DNA from: Zygotorulaspora mrakii
Lineage: Eukaryota; Ascomycota; Saccharomycetes; Saccharomycetales; Saccharomycetaceae
Direction: 5' to 3'
DNA length: 64,000 nucleotides
Assembly (NCBI RefSeq): GCF_013402915.1
Contig: NC_050724.1
Span: 1,054,001 to 1,118,000, forward strand
Each line of letters opens with the position of its first letter. The first letter of the stretch is position 1. Under the pieces are notes generated by a model, which saw only the letters and a program-made list of their open reading frames with translations, made no database searches and was not told the DNA's origin. The position numbers were made by a program, and so were the translations under genes. Shown one piece after another: positions 57,644 through 64,000 of the stretch.

Positions 57644-58648
57644 ATGACGGACCAGACGGCCCTATTTAGGAAATGTGTTCATATAGTGCAGCAGAGCATC
57701 GGAAACAATGCACTTGAGACTAATGCGAATCAGTGGACGAATAACGAAGAAGGGGAGTATTTGTTGAAGGACACATTCATAAAAGAGTCCCAAGATCTAT
57801 TGAAAGTGATATTCGAGCTGCGAAAAGTACTTAAGTTGATCGAACCGCAGTATTTTAGCGATACCGATATGTCGGAGAGTGAGAAAGATGAGTTTGACAC
57901 TGAATTAAGATTGCAGTTCCATAGATACGCTCAGAAATTTCGGTTGCTGCAAAATTATGAGGAGGAGCGTCAGAAATTGATTACCCAGAAATTTTTGTCG
58001 GGAGCAACATCAATGTCAAGCTTTTTCCATTCAGCGCCCAAAAATGAAAAGGTTGCGTTGTTTCATCGAACCAATAATGAGTTTAGATTAGGAGTGCTTC
58101 AGATTCTAAGTATGTGGTTGAATACTGTATCTAGCCAGTTCACGTCTATGCAGCAAAAGAGGCTTTCAGCGCAGAAAAAGTTTGACAACCTAGATTTTAA
58201 TTCGGGCTTGCACTCACCATCAGAAATGACGGAAGCCAAAAGTGTTTCATCAATTTCTCAGAGTCATGTGTTGGAGAGTACTCAGGAAGAAGTGAAACGC
58301 TATGAAGAAACGATTTCGATGCTTACTCAAGAGCAGTTGCAATTACTGGAAAATGAACACGAGGACCTTCTTAATCAAAAAGACGAGCAGCTGAAGGCAG
58401 TTGGAAAGATAAACAAAACTATAGTGGATATAGTGTCTATTCAAAACGAGATATCTGCTAATTTGCAGGTGCAGTCACAAAATATAAATAACATTTTGGA
58501 TCATCAAGATGATATAGAGATAAACATCAAAGAGGGCAATAAACAGTTGACTAGAGCGAAGAAAGCTGCTGGCAGGACTGCGAGAATGACCACTTATACC
58601 GCAATTATACTGGCAATAGTGATTCTTTTCTTGGATTACGTAAGTTGA
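57644..58648 (+). CDS. UFE1: ER t-SNARE Ufe1 (syntaxin 18 type)
   Basis: A 334-residue tail-anchored SNARE on the ER that receives retrograde vesicles from the Golgi and supports ER homotypic fusion. The N-terminus DQTALFRKCVHIVQQS fits the syntaxin-18/Ufe1 family, followed by a helical regulatory domain. The SNARE helix is at about 240-300 (NKTIVDIVSIQNEISANLQV, QNINNILDHQDDIEINIKEG with the central Gln). The C-terminal anchor TYTAIILAIVILFLDYV has only a few lumenal residues. S. cerevisiae Ufe1 has 346. Confidence 0.95.
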   Translation: MTDQTALFRKCVHIVQQSIGNNALETNANQWTNNEEGEYLLKDTFIKESQDLLKVIFELRKVLKLIEPQYFSDTDMSESEKDEFDTELRLQFHRYAQKFRLLQNYEEERQKLITQKFLSGATSMSSFFHSAPKNEKVALFHRTNNEFRLGVLQILSMWLNTVSSQFTSMQQKRLSAQKKFDNLDFNSGLHSPSEMTEAKSVSSISQSHVLESTQEEVKRYEETISMLTQEQLQLLENEHEDLLNQKDEQLKAVGKINKTIVDIVSIQNEISANLQVQSQNINNILDHQDDIEINIKEGNKQLTRAKKAAGRTARMTTYTAIILAIVILFLDYVS

Positions 58649-58694
58649 ATAAGTATGAAAATACGATAAGAATAACAGAAAGAAAGCATGTATG

Positions 58695-61466
58695 TTAAAT
58701 GACTGCACCTGCTGCTATAGTTCTTCCATCTTTCCTCAGAAGGATTCTCCCGAGGCGCTTATTCTCCTTAATCTTCAAGATTGGTATATATCTTTTCCGT
58801 TCTGTCAACTCTATCTCGACAATTGCGGCTTGGTTTGAACCCAAATGTCTGACTTTTTTCTTGATTACTTTGCTGGGATCTTGCTTTTCGATAATTGAAA
58901 CCAGTTTTGATACTCTAGCGGGCTGTTGACAGATACCTCTGAAAAGCATGAATGATGTGCCTGGCAATATAGGCCTATCCATTTTGAAGGTGAGAAGTTG
59001 AGTGGAGAATTCGCGCATTACGGGAACATCGTAATCAACTGCGCCCGCCAAATCTCCTGTTTCGATATCTTCCACGTGTGCATGGCGAAGTCTCAACGTA
59101 GCAAAGTCTCCCTTAACAACAATATGTGAAGATTTTGCGTCATTACCAACCAAAATTTTACTAACCACGGCGCTTTGCTCAGACGGGTAGATTGTAATGG
59201 TCTCGCCCGGTTGAATTGATCCAGATTCTACTCTTCCAGATATTATGGCTTCCTCATTCTTATTGGTGGGAATAGCTTCTAAAATGGAAAAAAGGAATGG
59301 AGAGCCGATAACTTCATTATGATAGGAGTTACTGATGTGTTGGGCCACATATTCTAACTTTTCAATCAACGTTGGCCCTTTGTACCAAGAAGCATTCTCG
59401 GGATATGCAATTTTATACACACCCTCACCAGAAAGACCACTGCAAGGTACCCAGTCAATCTGGTCTTCTTTAAAGCCAACGTCCTTGAAGAAAGTCGATA
59501 ACTCATTTTTTATTTGATCGAAGCGTCCATAATACCACTCCACGGTATCCATTTTATTCATAGCAACGACGATTCGATTAACTCCCATACTTCTTGCCAA
59601 TATCGTATGCTCCTTCGTTTGGCCATCCAAGTTGAATCCGGATTCAAAGGCGTCTGTGCCACAATCAACGCAAAGGAGGGCTATATCAGCTAGAGATATA
59701 CCAGCGATTGCGTTTGGGACAAAATCACTATGACCTGGGGCATCAACGATAGTGAATTGTGTATTCGCGGTCTCAAAATCACTAGGACATATTGAAACAG
59801 TAACACCGCGTTCTCTTTCTTCTTGCGTTTGATCCATAACCCAGGCGAAATGGAAAGATCCCTTACCGATCCTTTCGCTTTCCTTTTTCAATTTTCTGAT
59901 ATGATTGTTATCAACTGCACCGACGTCATACAATAAACGCCCCATTAACGTAGACTTACCAGCATCAACATGACCCAATACAACAAAACTACAATGTGCC
60001 TTGGAAGTTTCGAGATATTTTTGAATGTCTACCGGGTTCGTGGGCTTTGTTGGAATAGAAACCCTCTTATATGAATATTTGGGAGGTCCATCGTCATTAT
60101 CCAATGTTTCTGGATCGCTGTCGTGCCATTCTTCACCAGCTGAATGCTTGTTTTCGGAGATTTTCAGCCCAGAGACCATTTCATTGACTCGAGTGAGGGC
60201 CTTGTTTTGCGCATTTATTACAACATCATCTGGACTGGGCTTTTTGAAGTTAGCAGCAGCAGTTTTGGAAGTAGCTTTTCTTTTGTTAGTATTTACAAGT
60301 ACGTCGGGGTAGAACACACTGAATATCTCTCCATATTTTCTCTTCTGCAGCTTTTTACATCGAGCATTCTGTTTGCATGGCACAGTTACAGCTTCTATAA
60401 TTCCCAACACACTGTCACTTACTGGAATAACCGACGACGGAAAGTTTTGCTTCGACAAGAAAAATCGTATTTGGTCCCAAGAAGTCGGCAATGAAGATGA
60501 GGTTGGCGGGTCTCTCGGCGCATCGTTCACCAAGGGCTTACTTTGCGCCTTAGAAGCCACTTTTTTTATCTCTGCTTTGCTTCGCATGGCTCGTAATTTG
60601 TCGTGCAACGAACCCTTTCCATTATTTGCTGTATCGGTTCTTGCTGTGCTTGAAGGTGCAGCGCTATTTGAACCGTTAATCCTCTTTGCTTTTAGTCTAT
60701 CAGAAAGAGAAAGTGGTTGCCGCATCTCCGTAGATAAACTTGAAGTGCCATTCTTCTTCAGTTTCGACAATAGCGAAATGCCTTTATTTGGGGTACTATT
60801 TGAATCATCACCCGTTTTCTCGACAAGGTGCGATGGACGTTCTGCGACCTTCATTCTTGCCAATTGCTCCAGCTTTGACATGGTGCTCGGTTCGGTTTCC
60901 AACTTCACTGAATGAAAGGTGTTAATAAAAAAGAAATATTCAGCAAACAGAAGTTTTCTCATCCCGAGACCTCGTTAACAGAATACCACAATACAACATT
61001 TCAGACAGTGAAAGCTAACGGAAGACTAAAAGCAGTCCATGCTGGTAAGTAGTGTGAAACGGATCTTTCTGGCCGAGAGGAGTGAGATATAATATTCTGT
61101 GTATATTCAGCTGACAGCTGTATTGTGAAAAAAAAAAGTGGATTGCACTTCTCGATACATACCTCTCTTGTCGTTTGTAATTTGGGGAGCGTGTGGTGCC
61201 TGGGATGCTGTTTTCTTCTTCTTCAGGGTTTTCATAAGTTCCTCCAAAGCTGCGTCCAGATCAAACTCACTGTCAAATATGGCCAGCTTAACCCCCAGGT
61301 TGTTCCAACCTTGATAGTTTTCCAATGCTTTTTTTGCTCTCGGAAACATTTCATTCATCAAGTCATATTCCTCGTCGTTCAAGTAGTCATCGAACTCGCC
61401 TTCATTTTGAAACTCGGGCATCTCATTCTCATAGTCGGCTGCATCGTCTTGAGTATAGGACGGCAT
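58695..61466 (-). CDS. HBS1: Combined HBS1/SKI7 gene: ribosome rescue GTPase and exosome adaptor, spliced
   Basis: Exon 1 (61466-61163) encodes the Hbs1 N-terminal domain (QNEGEFDDYLNDEEYDLMNE, GWNNLGVKLAIFDSEFDLDA). Exon 2 (60907-58695) begins with a Ski7-type region (MSKLEQLARMKV from 60881, ISLLSKLKKN, LSLSDRLKAKR), then the translational GTPase: GHVDAGKSTLMGRLLYD, DAPGHSDFVPNAI, NKMDTVEW and two beta-barrels ending LRKDGRTIAAG. Joining them gives 838 residues. A second acceptor at 60230 would delete the Ski7 part and give 612, almost exactly S. cerevisiae Hbs1 (611). Hbs1 with Dom34 rescues stalled ribosomes; Ski7 links the Ski complex to the exosome in mRNA decay. The upstream GTG at 61469 is ignored. 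Confidence 0.93.
60229..60291 (-). promoter_or_regulatory. Predicted alternative 3' splice region inside HBS1/SKI7 exon 2
   Basis: On the minus strand a perfect TACTAAC lies at 60291-60285 and TGCTAAC at 60255-60249. CAG acceptors end at 60235 and 60230. Use of the 60230 site after the exon 1 donor keeps frame; the 60235 site shifts it into a stop within six codons. Both branch-like motifs sit in coding sequence (VNTNK and AANF), which is why they are easily missed. Confidence 0.65.
60908..61162 (-). other. Spliceosomal intron of HBS1/SKI7
   Basis: A 255-nt intron on the minus strand with donor GTATGT (61162-61157), a branch-like TATTAAC at 60927-60921 (one mismatch to TACTAAC) and acceptor TTCAG ending at 60908, 14 nt from the branch A. 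Reading through it from exon 1 meets a stop within 20 codons. It contains an ATG (60962) in frame with exon 2. Confidence 0.8.
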
Positions 61467-61802
61467 CACACCTATTCTATTATATGAATTCTGCTACTCT
61501 TCTTTTCATAGAGCATTTTTCAATAAATCAACTTTTATGTTCATTTATAAACTGCAGAGCGCGAATGTTTTTTCCGGTCAGGTTGGCACGCTCCTAGCGG
61601 CAGAAATTTAAATCATATCTAAAAATTGAGTCAGACTATATGATAAAGAAAATGTAAATCACAACGTAATCTAAACCAGCTGCGACTATCCCATTTCTAA
61701 TAGAGTTTACTTGTTGCTAATGAACTTAAACTTGAACTTGCTGGTTGATATTGGATTTGGAGTATTTTAGTGTAAGCATAAATACAAGACGAATACAACT
61801 TG

Positions 61803-62300
61803 ATGTCAACGGCGACACTATCTTTACTTGATGAGGAGTCTTTTTCTGGGCTGAATCCCAAGAGCAGAACAATAAAAGCACGCACACATATATTTCGGAA
61901 TGCTGTGCTATTCAATGTACTGCCGTCAAATGTAATCAGCGACACGTCGAGCTGTGAATACTGCAGACTTTTCAGTGGTGAAGTTTACGTCGAAGAATTT
62001 CTGAATATTCATGAGAGTGGTAGTGTTGACCAGGTACCGTCATACAAGCTTAGATTTGGTTGGAAGTATAGTTCGAATGAGTTTTTTTGCCAAACGGAGA
62101 AAATTGATAACATTCACAAGTTGAACGAGGTGATAACCAAGTGGTCGGTTTGGCATAGGATTATGATGCAGTGCTCCGGAAACCGATACGTTCTGTTAGA
62201 GCTGCAGTTCGACGATATGGAAGAGGATAGGCGCTTTCGGGACCTTGTATTTAGGATAAGCGATGAATTTGAAATTCTTGCAGAGTTAATGTGGGATTAA
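61803..62300 (+). CDS. Conserved-looking protein of unknown function with no obvious S. cerevisiae counterpart
   Basis: A 165-residue soluble protein. The N-terminus is Ser/Thr-rich (STATLSLLDEESFSGLNP). The body alternates predicted strands and helices: IFRNAVLFNVLPSNV, SSCEYCRLFSGEVYVEEFL, YKLRFGWKYSSNEFFCQTE, KLNEVITKWSVWHRIMMQC, ending in an acidic helix with ISDEFEILAELMWD. One CxxC is present but no second pair. Codon use and amino-acid composition are those of a real gene, and it has its own promoter divergent from HBS1. At this position S. cerevisiae chromosome XI has nothing and chromosome XV has RTS2, which it does not resemble. I do not recognise it. Confidence 0.75.
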   Translation: MSTATLSLLDEESFSGLNPKSRTIKARTHIFRNAVLFNVLPSNVISDTSSCEYCRLFSGEVYVEEFLNIHESGSVDQVPSYKLRFGWKYSSNEFFCQTEKIDNIHKLNEVITKWSVWHRIMMQCSGNRYVLLELQFDDMEEDRRFRDLVFRISDEFEILAELMWD

Positions 62301-62454
62301 GTGTAATAGTATTATAGAGGTAGTAGCGGAGAAGTAGTTTTCACCCGATATGTGTATAAATAGAAAATTTAATCATAGAGTATTAGTCTAAAGACATTGA
62401 ATTGAATAACGTGTAGCTTTGTATTTATTTATTTACATTTCTAGCGAGTTTCAT

Positions 62455-63075
62455 TTAGGCTCTATACCAAAACTCTTTCCTCTTCTTTCTGTCATCTCTA
62501 GCAATGGCACGTTTTTCATGCCACTTTAATTTGATCTGTTGTAACCTATCATTCATCTCCAGCTTCCGTTTTTTTGATGCGTCTGACACTATTGATATGA
62601 ATAGTGGCGACACATTGAACTGTTTTGCTAACGCTTTTCTGGTATATTTTTCTGGATCCTCACTTCTCAATGCTTTTATGGTTTCGATATCTGACGGTCT
62701 CAAATGATACTGTTTGCCATCGGGATTCATGGTACTTCTGCTCGTGAGCACTGGTGGAGCATGCTCTCCGCTGAGTTTGTCATTGCTGTTAAGGTTTTTG
62801 ATAAACTCTTTTCTTGAATCGCCTTTTGGCAGAAATGATGCTGGGAATGTTTCAATATTGATAGACCCTGAACTAGATGATTGTGCTGGGCTATAATACA
62901 TTGCAGATGGAATCTTGGCCTTGATATACCCTTTGTAGTTGGATGCAGAGCTCTTGGTATTATAAATGGAAGGTAACCCACGCAATTCGGGAATCTTCTT
63001 AGAGTTATCGATGAACCTTGAGACCCCTTTCAGGCTGCGATGTGTGCCATGAAAATTTCTAACAAAGACCTGCAT
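62455..63075 (-). CDS. MRPL20: Mitochondrial large-subunit ribosomal protein Mrpl20 (mL58)
   Basis: A 206-residue fungal mitochondrial ribosomal protein. The N-terminus QVFVRNFHGTHRSLKG is basic and without acids, as a presequence should be. The conserved part starts IYNTKSSASNYKGYIKAKIP and continues MYYSPAQSSSSGSINIETFP, then YHLRPSDIETIKALR, DPEKYTRKALAKQFNVSPLF and the basic C-terminus KWHEKRAIARDDRKKRKEFW. S. cerevisiae Mrpl20 (YKR085C) has 195 residues. The ATG at 63075 is used rather than a TTG at 63084. It lies between HBS1 and PRP16, as on chromosome XI. Confidence 0.96.
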   Translation of the reverse strand: MQVFVRNFHGTHRSLKGVSRFIDNSKKIPELRGLPSIYNTKSSASNYKGYIKAKIPSAMYYSPAQSSSSGSINIETFPASFLPKGDSRKEFIKNLNSNDKLSGEHAPPVLTSRSTMNPDGKQYHLRPSDIETIKALRSEDPEKYTRKALAKQFNVSPLFISIVSDASKKRKLEMNDRLQQIKLKWHEKRAIARDDRKKRKEFWYRA

Positions 63076-63323
63076 TGTCCCCAATTATCAAATGTCTCAG
63101 CAACCGATCTAGGAACTTTAATGGCTATCGTTTTTGAGACTGCACGGTTATTCATAGATGTCTCATTGATTTTTCATATTTTAAATTTCATGCCTTTTCT
63201 TCAATGCGGGAAAACAATGAATTAATCTCATCACAGCAAACGGTCGTACAAGTTAGATCCATCCATACTCACAGACAACCACAGCCTAGGGGCACCACAT
63301 TGGTACCAGTAGATTATAGATCT

Positions 63324-63353
63324 ATGGTGAAGCATGGTAGAAGATGCTGGTGA
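63324..63353 (+). other. Overlapping out-of-frame upstream ORF at PRP16
   Basis: An ATG ten bases before the PRP16 ATG opens nine codons ending with TGA at 63351-63353, overlapping the PRP16 start in another frame. If included in the mRNA it would force leaky scanning or reduce PRP16 translation. Confidence 0.45.
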
Positions 63354-64000
63354 TATTTTGAGGTGGATTCAGGAACATTTTGCCGAGGCAGTGACGGAAC
63401 AGCTAGTGGCAACATTGAGAAGGCTCTATAAAAATAATAAAGATAATTTACCAGGATTCATCGAGGGCTGTAATGCATTTGGAAAATTGCGAGGACAAGA
63501 TGATTTCATTCGTCGGCTTTTTGAGAGGCTAGCTGGTGCTGAAAAAGGATCTTTAAGTGAGGAACATGTGGTGAAATCCGAGCCAGCGAGGAAGAAAAGG
63601 CTCGGTGAAATGAGTTCTCGAGTTCCCTTAAACTACGACAGTGATGACAACGACGACGATACTGTTGATAATTACCCAAAGGAGACACCAGTAAATGTCA
63701 AATCCAAATTTAGAATGAAGGAAGTGAAGAACGATGGAGAGATGCCCAGGATGAAATTTAAGAAGATAAAAAAAGAGGTTGCGAATAAATTGAAGGAGTA
63801 CTCTTCAACTGATGGAAGATTGTCTATTTCAAACGGCAAACCGTCCAACAGATCCAACTCACCATCTATAGTTCACGCTCAAGTACCGGAGCTACAATCT
63901 TTTTACATGAGCATTTCGCAAGAACCCGAGAATAATGACGATGGCACTGTCGCGAACAGTAGCGAATCCGACGTTCCAGAGGAAGAACAATTAAGTGAAG
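63334..64000 (+). CDS. PRP16: N-terminal part of the splicing helicase Prp16
   Basis: The frame opens at ATG 63334 and runs off the window with 222 codons. It covers only the non-catalytic N-terminal extension: a helical start (ILRWIQEHFAEAVTEQL), the segment LPGFIEGCNAFGKLRGQDDF that resembles the S. cerevisiae Prp16 N-terminus, then charged, disordered sequence (KSKFRMKEVKND, RMKFKKIKKE). The DEAH helicase core would lie beyond the window. Assignment rests on this resemblance and on position after MRPL20, as YKR085C-YKR086W. Prp16 remodels the spliceosome after the first catalytic step. Confidence 0.82.
   Translation, partial: MVEDAGDILRWIQEHFAEAVTEQLVATLRRLYKNNKDNLPGFIEGCNAFGKLRGQDDFIRRLFERLAGAEKGSLSEEHVVKSEPARKKRLGEMSSRVPLNYDSDDNDDDTVDNYPKETPVNVKSKFRMKEVKNDGEMPRMKFKKIKKEVANKLKEYSSTDGRLSISNGKPSNRSNSPSIVHAQVPELQSFYMSISQEPENNDDGTVANSSESDVPEEEQLSE

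Noticed and set aside
1..64000. CRISPR arrays, insertion sequences, Ty-type LTRs, centromere or subtelomeric repeats
   Set aside because: None seen. No direct-repeat arrays, LTR pairs or transposase/reverse-transcriptase frames are visible. The region is ordinary euchromatic yeast DNA.

Overview
This window is nuclear DNA of a budding yeast of the family Saccharomycetaceae that diverged before, or never underwent, the whole-genome duplication (Zygosaccharomyces, Torulaspora, Lachancea and Kluyveromyces are lineages of this type; the genus cannot be fixed by eye). Genes are compact and nearly intronless, read with the standard code, and give close full-length matches to Saccharomyces cerevisiae proteins. 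The decisive clue is gene order. Genes that S. cerevisiae keeps on chromosome XI right arm (YKR067-YKR086) and chromosome XV right arm (YOR049-YOR075) are interleaved here on one chromosome. Pairs that S. cerevisiae holds twice (SIS2/VHS3, YKR075C/YOR062C, MSA1/MSA2, VPS5/YKR078W, HBS1/SKI7) occur once.

Layout. 1-7.2 kb: end of an unidentified gene, RSB1-like transporter, glycerol-3-phosphate acyltransferase, BET3, ETT1. 8-12.6 kb: MET1, a gap with two apparent gene relics, a YKR070W-like HAD phosphatase, TMC1. 13-23 kb: DRE2, SIS2/VHS3, NOB1, SGT1, ASE1. 23.3-28.8 kb: intron-containing tRNA-Lys(UUU), AIM29, LPL1, SLD7, CKA2, a Reg1-like protein. 30-38 kb: RPL3, YNG1, CYT1, ECM4, MSA1/2. 38-50 kb: ALG8, VPS5, TRZ1, GYP1, MTD1, RPF2. 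50-64 kb: NUP133, DAD2, SGO1, CDC21, UFE1, HBS1/SKI7, an orphan gene, MRPL20 and the start of PRP16.

There is no operon-like logic. Genes are individually transcribed, and several promoters carry motifs that fit the known regulon of the gene beside them: Cbf1 and Met31/32 at MET1, PAC/RRPE at NOB1 and RPF2, Mcm1-Fkh at ASE1, MluI boxes at CDC21, CCAAT and a Hap1-like site at CYT1, Rgt1-like sites at the Reg1-like gene, Rap1 and Reb1 at RPL3. Functional themes are RNA biology (NOB1, RPF2, RPL3, TRZ1, HBS1/SKI7, PRP16, ETT1), mitosis (ASE1, DAD2, SGO1) and membrane traffic (BET3, VPS5, GYP1, UFE1).

The two most interesting observations are: (i) the single HBS1/SKI7 gene has an intron and, inside its coding exon, a perfect TACTAAC branch site plus a phase-compatible CAG acceptor. 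Using that acceptor would remove the Ski7-specific segment and leave a 612-residue Hbs1-like protein, so one gene could make both proteins by alternative splicing. (ii) The tRNase Z gene TRZ1 has an open, in-frame, stop-free 5' extension without any ATG that encodes a mitochondrial-presequence-like peptide. This suggests non-AUG initiation to make a mitochondrial isoform.
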